From assembly GCA_012656075.1 (NCBI GenBank), contig JAAKBF010000256.1, positions 1 through 64,000 of the forward strand: a stretch of DNA of 64,000 nt, read 5' to 3'. Positions within the stretch are counted from its first letter, which is position 1. Each line of letters starts with the position of its first letter. Positions 1 to 11,506 of this stretch are shown one piece after another. The DNA is from Phytophthora hibernalis. Its lineage: Eukaryota; Oomycota; Peronosporomycetes; Peronosporales; Peronosporaceae. A model generated the notes under the pieces. It searched no databases, was not told the origin of the DNA, and worked only from the letters and a program-made list of their open reading frames with translations. Made by a program: the position numbers and the translations under genes.

Positions 1-139
1 TTCAACTTGCACCCGATCCCTGTCCAGCTATAGCACTCTCAGGCCCAGTACGCGGCACCGGAAAGCTCGGGCGCGCGTGGTGTCGTCGGCCGTCGCTGCA
101 AGATGCAAGGTGACTATGGAAGCGCTTCCCGATAATGTA

Positions 140-205
140 GCCCTTTAGTCATCCATACTGAGCCAAGTCATTTACACTGTGATATCCTTTTGACCAAGGC
201 CCAGA
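140..205 (-). pseudogene. Short relic resembling the 3' end of the EF-hand gene
   Basis: About 60 bp here match, with scattered substitutions, the 3' end of the EF-hand gene at 6188-6240. Both contain a stretch reading ccaagtcattt...cactgtg.tatccttttgacca. Translated on the minus strand it gives a GQKD...MTW-like peptide, as at the other locus, but with stops. It is too short and decayed to be functional. Nothing else recognisable lies in 1-327. Confidence 0.35.
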
Positions 206-622
206 CCCTCGTATTAAAAGTCTTTCAATATTGCTCGGATCGTCACCAAAAATTACAGACTATATCCACTCGAAAAGCACAACTCGCACGATTGGCCAAA
301 ATAATCACGGATTGATGGGGTGTGCTACCGTATAACCTGTGTAGTATCCGATAGAATGTTATATCCGACAATCCGTATTAGCCAATCAGATGACTGCAAT
401 TTGGACACCACCGGATCGTTGTCATTTCCGACAGCTCCAAAAATGGTGGCCAATGATCGATAAAGTTAGGCACCAGACCACTAAAGCGCAGTCACTTCCC
501 AACTCTTCATAGGCCGCGCACGAGCAAGTAAAGATGGAGGCCGCCGCGCTCGGCAGTACAAGCGCTCTACGCCGACGTATGAGTTTCGACTCCATGTCAT
601 TCACCATTCTGATTCTGACGGA

Positions 623-1928
623 GTGTCCTCTGCACTCGCCAAGTTCTACCCTGAGGCCAAGGCACCTCGCTCGAGACTAAGCGCAAGACATCTACCTGTG
701 GCAGAAACGCTGCGATACCATCGAGAAGGCCGGGAAGCAGCTCGTTCAGCGTGCTGCGCAAGCTCGAGACCTGCAGGAAGTGCCACTGTGCTGTCGTCTG
801 AGACGGAGTCTCAGCTTCTTCGCTGGGTCAACGCCTACCGCGCCGATGGGGCGCCAGTTTCGGCTCTAATGCTCCAGCTCAAGGCCCAGGAGGTATGCGG
901 CAGCAGCTGGTATACCGCGCGGCGTTTTCACCGGCACATGGGCTTGGCGGGCTGGATTCGTGCGCCGCCATGCGCTGCGGTTCCGTGCGCGTACGCGCCA
1001 AGGACAGAAGAGTCCCGTAGACGGCGAGGCTGCTGTTCTTGCTTTTAATACCAGGATGTGCGCAGTCATGCACCGCCTAGGTGTTGATGTCGCCTACAAC
1101 GCCGACCAAACGCCCGTTGTCTTCGAGTACGTGCCGCGCACGACGCTCAACAAGCGCGGAGCACGTACGGTGAGGGTTTCGTACATGTGGCAAGGACAAG
1201 GAGAGGATGACGTGCATGCTGCTTGGGTCCTCTTTCGGCGAGAAGCGGACGCCGTTTTTGATACTGAAGGGCCGCCCATCCAAGGTCGCGGCGACGCAAG
1301 CCGATAACGTGGAGCTGAGACACGGCTTCGGCAAGCATCTTTGGAAGCAGATCGAGATCCTCCAGGACAGACATGGCGTCCAGATCTACGTTAATAGCAC
1401 GGGTTGGTGGAACACGTCGCTGACTCTCATTTGGCTGGCGTATCATTTCGGTGGACGTCAGCATCCAGAACAGCCTGTCTTTCTACTCCTCGACGACTTT
1501 GGACGCCGGAGGTGCGCACCCGCGCTCACGACCTCAACATCCACTTGCTGGACGCACCAGCAGGGCACACAGGCGTCTGCCAGCCGGCGGACATTGCTTG
1601 GAACCGCCCGCTGAAGCAGCGTCTGCGCCAGCGCTGGGTAAGCTGGCTGATGACCAAGCTGGCTGGGAGGGAGCAGCACGTCAAGGCGCCGTCCAGGAAT
1701 GACGTGGTTGACTGGGTTGCCAGTGCGTGGGAGGGGCTGTCCGCTTCGACGATCTCGAACGGGTTTAACGGCATACTTGCCGTGCCACCTGTCGACCCAA
1801 TGTTCGAGGCCTCGTCCAATGCTCTTGCTGAGGAACTAGAGCGTTTGCAGCTCCTTGATCCTGATGTTGGTGAGGTCGCTGATGAAGAAGACGTAGTAGA
1901 TATGACTAGAGGAGAAGTAAGCGTCTAA
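623..1928 (+). pseudogene. pogo/CENP-B-type DDE transposase (DDE_1), frameshifted
   Basis: This would be the transposase of the outer element. The N-terminal part (from 623) has a CENP-B-like helix-turn-helix region (LLRWVNAYRADGAPVS..ML). It continues in another frame as an RFRARTRQGQ basic stretch and the first catalytic Asp (YNADQTPVVFEY). Then comes the central strand segment (MTCMLLGSS..GEKRTPFLILKG), the second Asp (VFLLLDDF), and the third acidic region in AHDLNIHLLDAPAGHTG..QPADIAWN, followed by an acidic tail. Three frame changes, near 955, 1200 and 1495, break the reading, so no single product is predicted. Domain order is that of DDE_1 transposases cutting at TA. Assignment to the superfamily is firm; the exact clade (pogo or Tigger) is inferred. 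Confidence 0.8.
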
Positions 1929-2114
1929 TGCAAGTGTTGGACTTTGTTCGAATCGTTCCCCGCGCTGGGGGTTCTCTGGGTAACCCCTCCTGAATCTTAT
2001 GGCAGCATTCGCGAGTGCGATTTCGGTGGTTTTTAGCAAAACGTCTGCTTTTCCACAGGGATTGTGAATTATCATTTTAAGGGCCGAACCCAAAAGTCAG
2101 AAGGGTGTCGGATA

Positions 2115-3832
2115 CAGACAACGACGGTGAAATCCGTACCCCCATAAAAATCCGCACCCCCTGCAGTGGGACGGACCAAGGCAAGTAAAAAAACAAAAAC
2201 GAGGCAGCAAATTTTAAACATATTTATCCAATCAGTGTGTTAGAAAATTACTGGTCCGCACGGAGTTATCTCCCTCACCCTTTGCATTTCCCCTTTGTGT
2301 AGGGAGCCGCCATGGCTCCCCAAGCATCTTACTCCGTCAAGCAAAAGCGTGAAGCTTTAGACAGCATCAGTCGTATTGGCTGCAAGCCAACGGCTCAAAG
2401 CTCGGTATCCCGTTATCTACGTTGCATGCTTGGCGGAGACAAGAGCAGGAATTATTCAGCTTCCAGGGGCACAGACAAGCAAGACGCTAAAAGGACAGGG
2501 GCTAAGGGCATCATAACATTCGGACGACATGGTGACCTACATGAAGGAGCTGCGTCGCGAAGAAGAGGTACTGCAAACATTATGGTCTGAATGTTTGCAA
2601 ATTAAATTGACTTCTTTTTTGTAAAGTATTTGTGTACAGGAAATATGATTGAATATATAAAACAAGAGCATCCCACTTGGCTAGAGGCGTATTTAGCGAC
2701 GAAGTCAAGTGACGAAAACGTGTAAACGCATTGATGCGCTTGTGCCAGCGGTTTCCAAGCCGGTAAGAAAACTATCTTTTCTAATATTGAGCTACTTGCT
2801 TTGAAAAGTATATTATTAACTTATCTTTTGATATTTCAACATTTTGTTTTTTATAATATGGTGTTTAGGCATGGGTTTTCAACGCAGCCACAACATTCGA
2901 AGAAAAACGAAGCTGTACTACAGCAGACGCATTTAGAATTTGCAATCAAGTTTTGGAGCGAATACAGCCATTTTCCGGATAGTGCTATCTACAACGTCGA
3001 CGAAACGGCCATTTATTTCGACACTCCACCCCACAAAATATGGGCCCTCAAGGGAGGCGTGGATCAGCAAAAGTCAAGCATATGCAGAAGAATTCCGGAA
3101 GACTCACAGCTGTGCTCACCATTCGGGCTGACGGTACGTTCATTTATTTTACATTTAATTTACTGTATACTGAAACTAAGTAACGTTATTTGATTTAGGA
3201 AAAAAACTGCCAATACTCTTCATTCTGCGAGGAATACCTGGCGGCACTGTGGAGACAAATGAGTTGCCAACATATCCAGATGGACATGTTTATACAGTCC
3301 AAGAACATGGCTGGATGGACGCAACTGTTTGGGAGTTTTATATTGAAAGTTTGCTTAAATTTGAAATAGATTCTCCCTCTGTCCTCCTTCTCGATAACTT
3401 TGATTCCCATGTATCGGAAGGAGGACAGAATGTGGTAGCGGAGGCTACCTCAGCACTAGTGTGCCCTGTTCCGCCAAACAGCACGTCTGTCTGTCAGCCT
3501 CTTGATGTTGGAGTTATGGGTCCACTCAAGAAGCTGACAGGCGTATGGCTATCAGAAAATATTAATGGTACACGCACCGCGCAGCAAAGAGACTTGGCGC
3601 GATCAAGCGCACCATTACAGCATGGGAAGGCATCACAGAGCACTGTGTTGTGCGTAGCTTTGAAAAGGCAATTCAAGATATCCTGAAGTCCAAGTATAGG
3701 ATAAAAAATGTTTTTTTCACCAATCACAAATAGCGAATCACTGATGGGTACGGATTTTTGTCGAGATGCCCCGTTTACTTTTGTATGGCGGATACAGTTC
3801 AGTGGGGGTACGGATTTCACCGTCGTTGTCTG
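2115..3832 (+). mobile_element. Inner TA-targeting DNA transposon nested in the outer element
   Basis: The ends are ~30-bp inverted repeats: 2115-2144 (cagacaacgacggtgaaatc...) and 3803-3832 (its reverse complement). TA flanks both sides (2113-2114 and 3833-3834). The insertion splits the right terminal repeat of the outer element, so it is the younger insertion. It contains a three-intron DDE transposase gene. A copy of its 3' two-thirds, with the same downstream flank, lies at 14532-15525. Confidence 0.85.
2312..3686 (+). pseudogene. DDE_1 transposase of the inner element, intron-containing and broken
   Basis: The ATG at 2312 starts a helix-turn-helix region (SYSVKQKREALDSISRIG). Later exons carry MIEYIKQEHPTWLEAYLATK, a PSR|HGFSTQPQHSK junction across an intron at 2763-2868 (GTAAGA...TTTAG), and the first Asp in AIYNVDETAIYFD. 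A further intron lies at 3134-3198 (GTACGT...GATTTAG). The last exon carries VLLLDNFDSHVS and PPNSTSVCQPLDVGVMGPLK. Small indels after GPLK and in the lysine/adenine runs break the C-terminus relative to the second copy. It would cut and join DNA at TA sites in the nucleus. Some breaks may be sequence errors, because the sister copy differs at exactly these runs. Confidence 0.8.
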
Positions 3833-4128
3833 TACTACACAGGTTATACGGTATCCTTATGGCCAGTACCTACTGTAACGGGGTTTAAAATGTGTCAAGG
3901 TATCACTATAGATGAACCCAGTCGATAAAGACCATTGCTAATATCTACAACACAGGATATAATGCACGGCTGCTAATAAACGCGCCGCAGGAGCGGCTGC
4001 GGAAACAGCAACGTGAGGAGCAGGGAGCGGCGTGTGCGCGGACATCGACCCGAAGCCTTTTAGTATGCAATATTTGGCGCTGAACAAGTATGATAGTGGA
4101 TGCTTTTCATTAACAAATGTATTGAAAA
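2842..4128 (+). repeat. Direct segmental duplication, copy 1
   Basis: This stretch is nearly identical to 14532-15819. The match covers the 3' part of the inner transposase, its right terminal repeat, the split right end of the outer element, and ~275 bp of flanking non-transposon DNA beyond 3853. Because single-copy flank is included, the second copy arose by segmental duplication rather than transposition. Differences are almost all small insertions or deletions in homopolymers, with one clear substitution near 3406. Confidence 0.9.
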
Positions 4129-4427
4129 AATCCCCATCGAGCATTAATTTGACAAGTATTAATTAAGCGCCATAGTTAAGCCTGAATACCGAGTCGGTGG
4201 ATCGATAAGTGATTAAGTACACCAGGATATTAGACAACAGAGGTATTAAGTTGGCCAGGGTTCTCTGTACCTCAGCTAGTGCTACATTGACCTTCACCGA
4301 ACCTTCAGCAAGGTACTGCTTGCACTCAGTCATATCGACAAGAGCATGTATTACATGTACACTATTAAAGCCAGAGAGATGTCCGTGAAGACGGCCGACC
4401 TCAAGTCAAGTGGGTAGCGATTGTATA
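3854..4427. other. Non-coding spacer
   Basis: No supportable gene. The first ~275 bp (to 4128) are duplicated downstream of the second transposon copy at 15546-15819. The rest, to 4427, is unique in this window. Confidence 0.6.
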
Positions 4428-4712
4428 TGACAGAGCAAGCTACTGTACCTTACGCATCTCTGCCCTACGTATTTTGCCGTGGGCTACTACTAAAACAAAC
4501 TAGTTCTACGTCGTAGTTGACCATCGTTTGCTTCACTTTACATATTTGTTGGGTCCGAAGGCCTGACCTTCGTTTCCACGTCGGGTGTACATCGTGCCAA
4601 CAGGACTTCATCCACCTACTTCCTGGAAGTACCGGTATATTGGTAGAGTGCCAATATCTAATCTTGAAGTATGTCGCACCCGCCTCCTCACGTTCAATTC
4701 ATGCTGGAGCCG
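4428..4712 (+). repeat. Inverted duplicate of 27939-28228
   Basis: This segment, just upstream of and entering the LINE reverse transcriptase, occurs in inverted orientation at 27939-28228. There it is joined directly to the inverted copy of 9992-12966. The match runs from tgacagagcaagctactg through to atgctggagcc with only minor differences. Confidence 0.88.
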
Positions 4713-6055
4713 ACGCTGACATCCAAAATACCAGGATCAAAATGGGCCCAATGGACAAAGCTGAAATACGTGCAGAAAAATTGGGAGCCTATCTTTAACG
4801 GGACAGCGGAGGACCAAGAAACAGTGGATCAATATTTAGATGGATTCACGGAGAATTGGAGCAACACGGATATGACTGACATCGACGATGCCCTCACGAC
4901 GGAGGAAGTAATTGCAGCCATAGAGCAGTGTAAGCGAGGCAAAGCATGTGGCCCTGACGATCTCAACAATGGCTGGTATCAAGATCACTGCGCAGTCGTG
5001 GCTCCTATATTAACTAGGCTTTACCATGCGTGTATGACAGCTGGGATCACGCCGAAGACTCGGCGGGTATCCCTTTGTGCGCAGTACTTTCAGCAAAAAC
5101 TTTCGATCTAGTGAGTCATATGCTTTGGCAAAATCCAGCATCAATACCTGTGCCTGACTCAATTCCGTCTTCCGTCTGCATGCTGCTTTAGCCGCTTCCT
5201 GTAGATCTATAGCTGCGTGAATTGTTCGTCCAGGTACAAAACCGAATTAAGTTCGGTGCACCAGCCCCGCTATGTATTTCCTCACTCGCCATGCAAGGAC
5301 TCTCATAAGTATTTCGTAGTTCGTGCTCAGTAATACAATGGGTCTATAGATGAGTGGATTGCCAATATTCCCACCCTTACTGATAGAAAAGATGTAAGCG
5401 TCCACAACATTTTGTGCAATTGTAGCAGCAATCCATGACGGCACAAAAGTGTAATTTATGGCGAATGGGTCATTGTCGGATCTAGTAGCAGTCTCCAGCG
5501 GGATCCGACAAGGATGCCCGCTAGCGTCGTTGTTATTTATCATTGCAGAGGATGTATTCTACGATGCCATCGAACTCGACGAACAGGTGGACGGGAAGAT
5601 TTGACAGCGGGCGCAACAGCGTACACATTGCAAGTGACCGGTTACGCAGACGACACGGCCATCTACTTGAAATACAAGAACATGCAAGCACGAGCCATCC
5701 AAACAGTGGAGCGGTTTCACAAATATCGGGGCTCAGGCTCAATGTCCAGAAATCGGAGGCGCTGGCGCTTGGAACTGAAGACGGACTCGACCCAGAGTCC
5801 AAAGTACCAGAGCAAGATACCCCCGGAGATCGAACGGATGAGAGGGTAAAGACATTGAGATTGTCCGATATCTTGGTCACATAACAGGGACGCAGGAAAC
5901 CGCCCAGGACACCTGGCAGCGGGCCTTCGCAGCTTTAACTGTGAGATTAGCGTTGGGTGGGAAGACGAACACAGCGCAACAACGCGCCATGATCGCAGCA
6001 GCAGTAATAATGCCAAAACTCCTGTACGTCGCTTGACACGCCTGGACCACGAAGT
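4671..6055 (+). pseudogene. LINE (non-LTR) reverse transcriptase relic with an inverted middle segment
   Basis: The plus strand from 4671 to ~5067 encodes the RT fingers entry (RGKACGPDDLNNGWYQDH, APILTRLYHACMTAGITP). From ~5068 to ~5420 the coding strand switches to minus: DAYIFSISKGGN, YRPIVLLSTNYEILMRVLAWR, QFGFVPGRTIHAAIDLQEA and LDFAKAYDSLDRKFLL are all read there. The plus strand then resumes with SGIRQGCPLASLLFIIAEDV near 5500, the YADD catalytic box (VTGYADDTAIYL, ~5640), and a C-terminal stretch to about 6055. The order and content are those of a single non-LTR RT whose middle ~350 bp were inverted in place. Stops and frame changes show it is dead. No endonuclease domain is visible upstream. 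Confidence 0.85.
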
Positions 6056-6187
6056 AACACGGGGACTATTTAGCTTGCAAGATGTATGCAGGTGGCAAAA
6101 ATCGTTTTGTCGATGAAGAAGAGATGCATCGAGGTAATAAAGGTTGCCGTACCGGCACTAAAGTTGCCCTTTTCATGTTCAGCTTCG

Positions 6188-7424
6188 TCAATACTGAAAC
6201 CAAGTCATTTCCACTGTGCTATCCTTTTGACCATACGCGTGGAAGAGGAAGTTTATACGGCGAGAAGCGTCAGCGCACAGTGCTGCGATAAACTCGGGCC
6301 AATCCAGTGCCCCAGAGCTGTCAGAGTCCAGAACGTCGAAGGCACGGTCAACGAAGAACTGGTCTTCCACCGACAACTGAGGTACGCCGTGGCGTAGTGT
6401 CTCCTTGTCGACACCATGAGAGTTCTTCGCCATGGAGCAAGGCGCTTTATGGCGATCCCACCGCGCGAACAATCAGCTCGTGAATAGCCCGTCGCAGTCA
6501 TCAGTGCAGCTAGATCCAGTTCCTGGAGAAACCCGTGCTGCTCCGCCACAGACAGCATCGTCGAAGTTGGTTCCGTTCGTGGGCGTTGCGGTGGTCGAGA
6601 CTTCGGTTTGTGGTGTTGCTTCTGCCGAGACCGGGGACAGATTTTGCCTGGTGGTGGGAATGCAGTGAACGTACTAGGCGTTTGCCTCAAGTCATCACCT
6701 TTGCTTATGGGTGCGAACATAAGCTTCCGATGGGCATGTGCGATTCGAGAGCGAAGACCAACAAGTTCGGTGCTCTTTTTCTCTACAGGCGATGGCCGAC
6801 GATCATCGCTGTCCTTCGTGGCATTTTGAGTGGTTTTGGAGGGTCCAAGTCGCTGGAGGTGAAGCTGCTCCGTGTGCATGTTGTAAGCGGAGCTGATGGA
6901 TAACTGTGAAAGGTTCCGCTCAGTCATTGGCTTTGATCGGAACGGCGAGAACTCTCAAACACGACAAGTCCAGCAGTGTTCGATTGCGCAGGGTTCTGCA
7001 GCAGATCCACCAGGTGCCGTCGTCGTGAAATCGGAGGTGCCGTTAACTGCTTCGGGTGGCATCGTGAAAGCATTCGCGAGGCCGCGTCGACGACGTGAAG
7101 TCTTAGGAGTTGGTCCATTCCGGCAGTGCTGGAAATATGAATCGCTCCCAGTACGATGCCACAGCTCGTACTTGCGGTTGCTGATATCCATGCGCAAATC
7201 GTGGCTTCGGCGGGTGCGATCGCTCTTCCATTGTGGTGCTGACGTGTCCAAACAACGGCGACAGTGATGGGGGATTCCATTCGCAGTGCAATGACTATGA
7301 CGTTTCCTTGCGAATCGAGCGTCCACGATTGTTGTGAGCTCTTCACGTGATGTCAAAAGGTAACTCATGTAGCCATCAAAAAGTCTTTGGTGGAGTTCGC
7401 GACGACATGTATTAGTGCTAACCT
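6188..7424 (-). pseudogene. EF-hand calcium-binding protein, interrupted
   Basis: Read on the minus strand from about 7424, an open frame runs to 6253 with one in-frame TGA (6955-6957), then changes frame near 6475. The last part, to 6188, contains a canonical 12-residue EF-hand loop (DSDSSGALDWPE, residues 49-60 of the final frame), preceded by a helix (FFVDRAFDVL) and followed by FIAALC. The N-terminal ~250 codons are low-complexity and basic with no recognised domain. A possible acceptor (gttag) lies at the 5' limit, so an upstream exon may exist. A calmodulin-like sensor role is inferred from the single good loop only. With one nonsense codon and one frameshift it is probably a pseudogene. 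Confidence 0.55.
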
Positions 7425-7429
7425 GTATT

Positions 7430-8390
7430 CCAAACGGTGTGATTTTCGGTGATGACGATCGTCCTATCGACCATGGGGTGCGAGTTCGTTTGAAACAATT
7501 GTGTCCCCCTAAACTTAGCGCAAGTGCCTTCGCAAATTCCTAGACGAGTGCATATGCACCTCGTTGCCATTGGGCCCCAACAAAAACCTGTGATCCCTCT
7601 TCAACTTGATGCTGTTGTTGATTCACAGTGCGCAATGACAAGAACCATCGGCTCTGCCATCGAAATGTTGCTCGATGTGTCCAGTGAACCTCGACCAAAA
7701 TTTGGCCGCGGCGTTCGCGTTCGTCGCGAGGACCACGACGGCCGAACGTGCGGATTCACTTCACTCGTCTCGCTCGGGACTCAGTCCGTGGATCGACTCG
7801 GACACTCCAGAATCCGCGCACACCACCACTTCATCGCGCGGAGCGACGTGAGACCTCGTTATGAGCGACGAATTTAATGTCCCCGGTCGGAATTTCTCGG
7901 CCGGTCGCGATCACATGTGGACGGCATTGGAAATGCCTGGTGATGTAAACTACACCGTCAAGGAATCCGACGGTCGCGCGGGGTCTTTCAGATCAAAATC
8001 ATGGAAGAGGAGAACATCACGTACACGGTATGGAGCACGTACGCGGACCCGAGACGCACAGTATGTACTAGCAGGCAGGTATGCTCCAATCCTGGAACAA
8101 GTGTTGCTACCAGGGAGAGAATGGAAGCTTTGGTTAACTAACAGCTACGACAAGCTCCAGTATCCTGGACATGGGCAATCTCACTTCAAACGCCGCATCT
8201 TATCCGCATGTGAAACCCACCAGCACGTGGGCGTGCCTCAAGCGTGGGGGTGAATCATGTTGTTGCTTTCCAGCCTTAATCGACCGCGACTCCCCAACTT
8301 TCATCATCTTGTTGACGTCAGAGTGAGTTCTACCTACTGCTACAACTGCCGGCAGCAACAGTCAACACCACACACCAGCGACGCAATTCA
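7430..8390. other. No recognisable gene
   Basis: Open plus-strand stretches exist at 7524-7877 and 7861-8253. The second reads MSDEFNVPGRNFSAGRDHM... and changes frame near 7985 into a run containing ENITYTVWSTYADPRR. I do not recognise either and see no conserved motif. They may be a decayed gene. Confidence 0.4.
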
Positions 8391-8426
8391 TATACCGGTA
8401 TGCCGCGTCAAAGATATACATATGGT

Positions 8427-8684
8427 ATGGTGTACGTGTACTGTATCATCATCGGAAAAGGGAGCGGGATCACTATCAACGTCGACGAAACTCGGACGGT
8501 GGCGCTCCTGAAGAAGGCGATCAAGGAAAAGAAGACAATCAGTTTGAATGGCACGGATAAGCTGCACCTCTTCCTGGTCAAGAAACAACGTGTGGCTGCG
8601 AGATCTGCTGCGCTCGAGCTGAAGGAGGGTCGGACATGCTCGCGAGCTTTGGATGTCTATTCGTGCCCACACTACTGTGAGTGA
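8427..8684 (+). pseudogene. CRN (Crinkler) N-terminal fragment
   Basis: The ATG at 8427 opens an 85-codon frame that resembles the CRN N-terminal ubiquitin-like/translocation module: MVYVYCIIIG, then TVALLKKAIKEKK, then LHLFLVKK in place of the usual LFLAK box. The frame stops at 8684 before any HVLVVVP junction, and no known C-terminal domain follows to 9088. Unlike the other CRN loci here, the first ~45 codons are in one frame. The divergent LFLVKK box and missing C-terminus suggest a truncated or orphan copy. It lies tail-to-tail with the CRN at 9089-11154. Confidence 0.6.
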
Positions 8685-9088
8685 CCGGTGTGGCATATGA
8701 AGGGACCAGCTGCGGTTGTACAGGTACCATGTCGCCATTGTCGTATTCAGTTGCACTCGACGAGGTACAAGGCCTCCGAAAGGATGGGCTGCAACGACAC
8801 CAAGGTTAGCGTCGCTGCATTTCGGGACTGGAGCCCGCGGGACCAAACAACCCATTGTGATCTTAAACGCAACTTCGATTTGCACTACAATCCTACTTGG
8901 TGACAGAGTTCTTGTTTAATCGCTTTCACGCGATCCTGTTCCTCCATCACTCCAACACTCATCCTGCCATGATTCGATTCACCTCGTCACATTTTCCATC
9001 TCATCGTCAAACTGAACAATATCCGTGATGAAAGAGGGATTCCTCAGCAACCTCGTCAGACAGCTGACATCGATGCGCTTGACTTGTC

Positions 9089-11154
9089 TCAATAGCGGAG
9101 ACTGCAAAATTCAAAGTACTTGTCCTTTTCTCCTTGAGGAATATCCTCCTCTGGCAGATAAAAGATGTTGAAATCATCGAACGATCCAGAAAATTTTACG
9201 TGAACAATTTCAACAGTAGGGCAGGTTTCCACTCGATAAACGTTGTCGAACTTGTGCGCAGCTGGAACAAAGTTCACGACGAGCATACGTTGAACGCCGA
9301 ACTGTCTTTTGTATCCATTTGCTTGTGCCGCCGCCACGTTAATGTTAATTTCACTTTTTCAAGTAATTGGTTTACCTTCAGCTCGTACGCGAGCTTGTCT
9401 CCGTTGATGATAAGAATGTCTGCTCTGGTTTTGACATCTGCGGTTCTGACTTCAGGAAAAACCTGTTTCGCTCGGTGTGTCTTCTTGAGAATATCACGAA
9501 TCGCTGCATACACTTCGAAATGAAAAACGGCTTCGCTTGGAGAACTGCGATTCTGTACGAGCAAATGTGCAATGGTGTTCGGGTCCACATAGGCGAGTGC
9601 AGCACATAAGAGCTGGACAGGATCCTCAGCAGCCACAGCTTTACAAATTTCTCGAGCAGGAAGCGCTTCAAGGCACACTCGCTTCATCATCGGAGAGACG
9701 ATGACCAGCATAAGTTTAACCCTGCTCTGCCCGATGTCAACTCGCCGCTCGGACACAACTCCCATTCGCAGTAAGAGATGAGCATTTGTGTTCCTGGCCG
9801 TTAAATCCTCATTATTTCCAAGTATTTGTTTGAGTAACCACCACTCTTCGTCGTTCAACTTCTGTAAATCTTGTTGAATACGAGCATAGGTGTGATTGAA
9901 CATCTGCAAGTAAGCGTAATAGGGATCCCTGAAGAACCACTCCTCCCATTGACCCAGCTCAAGCTCCCATTTTTGTTCATCGATCGTGAATCTAACAAGT
10001 GACCCCAACACACCGGGGCACCACCAGAGAACATCTTGATCCCCTCCTGAAGCGATAATGGAAATCGATAAAGTTCCTTGAACAGGCTGAAAAACATGGC
10101 CATCTGGGATTGTGTAAATGGCTCGACCTTAATCAACTGAGACACGTTGAAAGGGCTTGAAGATCCCCGAAATACCTGGTAGGTATTCACCAAGTCGTAG
10201 GTTCCAACCCCAAGAAATCCCAGAAAGAACTTGTCCGATTGTGCTTTCCACATTCGAATAACTTGCAGAAATGTGGACAACAAATCAGGGTTGGAGAACA
10301 GACAATCCATTTCATCCAGGATCAGACAGACCTTCTTGTTCCCGTTACCTGCGCACCTTGCAACTAAAGTCATCAAAGAATTGAAATCGCGGCAATCGCT
10401 TTCATTGTCGACCAATATCCCCAAGTGATTCCAGAATTTGGTCTCGTCGGCCGCAAACACCGCACCCAGCTCGAAATACACGCAAATGATGTCCGAGCGG
10501 CTAGTAAGCAGCCATTCCTGGATGCCATTTGCAATTGTGGTTTTCCCAAATTGACGCGGACCATACAACAGATAGAGTGGGCAGTCGCTGCTAGAGAAGC
10601 CTTCTTTAATCCGTTGAAAGGCAGGGATAGTGCTCAAAGGGACGGAGAAGTCACTTTCGGTCACTGGCCCAGTGAATGCAACGTATTTCTGGAATTTCGG
10701 TCTCTTGGGGAATGGTTGATCTTGTTGAGCGACGCTCATCAACGCAGATCGTTGACCAAGAACACTGGTATGCGACTCCCACAACCCCTCCTGTACTTGT
10801 GCTTGCTCCGGAACCACCACCAGCACGTGAATCTGGTCGGTGGATGGCTGCTCCATACCCGTCAATACTTTCTGAAGGCCGGACTCCCCTGTAGCTCTTC
10901 GTCTTCATTCGTTAGCGCTTTGACGGTAGCCGTTTTCCTGCCCTTCTTCAGCTCCTTCACGTCCTCACTCTCAGTCTTCAGCCACTCGGTTCCCTTCTTC
11001 GCCAGGAAGAGCTGCAGGTTCTTCGCAGGAATGGTGATGTCCTCGCTCTCGTCCTTGATCGCCTTCTTCAGCGCTGATACTGATGCACCCTCGTCGATTT
11101 CCACCTCGAACGCGCTTTAGTCGCTCCAACGACAGCACAAAAGAGCTTGATCAT
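9089..11154 (-). pseudogene. CRN effector with P-loop NTPase and REase-like C-terminus, broken
   Basis: The minus-strand start is at 11154. The N-terminal module carries LQLFLAKK and, after a break, HVLVVVPEQ, the junction typical of Phytophthora CRNs. The C-terminal region has a Walker A (GPRQFGKTT, around 10562-10536) and a Walker B (VCLILDEMD, near 10320). Further on comes a PD-(D/E)xK-like signature (ADILIINGDKLAYELK) and a short final segment ending at 9089. This NTPase-plus-nuclease architecture is a known CRN class thought to derive from transposon or toxin-like systems; such effectors are secreted and act in plant nuclei. Frame breaks lie near 11108, 10890 (a G run one shorter than in the second copy), 10010 and 9340. 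It lies head-to-head with a Tc1 transposase. Confidence 0.82.
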
Positions 11155-11206
11155 CTTTTCTCGAGCTAGCGGATTCTGGAATGAGAAAAAATGAAAGGAG
11201 AAAATT
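11155..11206 (-). promoter_or_regulatory. CRN 5' leader with oomycete initiator-like TCATTTTTTCTCATTC
   Basis: Upstream of the CRN start is a pyrimidine-rich block (TTTCATTTTTTCTCATTCC) ~30-45 nt before the ATG. The same block precedes the CRN at 27392 and the CRN copy at 30046. It resembles the oomycete initiator (TCATTYY) but could also be a 3' splice acceptor, because it ends in CAG. Confidence 0.45.
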
Positions 11207-11506
11207 TGTAATCGTACTTGAGCGATGAATGGTGTGGTCACATATACTTTTAATCGAAGAACTGTGCCTATTACATGTATTGTGCTTTGCAGTTTTTGGC
11301 ACTTATAATAGCAACTCCTGCGATGTGTGTGCCTCATGAGAAGTACAAATCGTACACCAATACGAATAAAGATAATCCTTGCACGAGTTATATTACTGAT
11401 CTTAATAGAAATCCTAGGTAAGAAAGGCAGCTCGTGGCCAATGAATACGAGATCGGCTGGCTTTGGCACTATTCAAAAGTGTCATTTTCCGTTTAAGTCT
11501 TGCAGC

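Larger units (their letters stand above)
328..3851 (+). mobile_element. Outer pogo-like Tc1/mariner-superfamily element, split by a second element
   Basis: The left end at 328-353 (ccgtataacctgtgtagta...) is the inverted complement of the right end. That right end is now split: its inner part lies just before 2113 and its outer part at 3833-3851. TA dinucleotides flank both ends (326-327 and 3852-3853), the target duplication expected for this superfamily. Removing the 2115-3832 insertion together with one TA copy makes the right terminal repeat continuous. The element carries the broken DDE transposase at 623-1928. Confidence 0.82.

Noticed and set aside
8388..8885. 165-codon minus-strand frame across the CRN N-terminal fragment
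   Set aside because: It is antisense to the LFLVKK-bearing frame and has no recognisable features.
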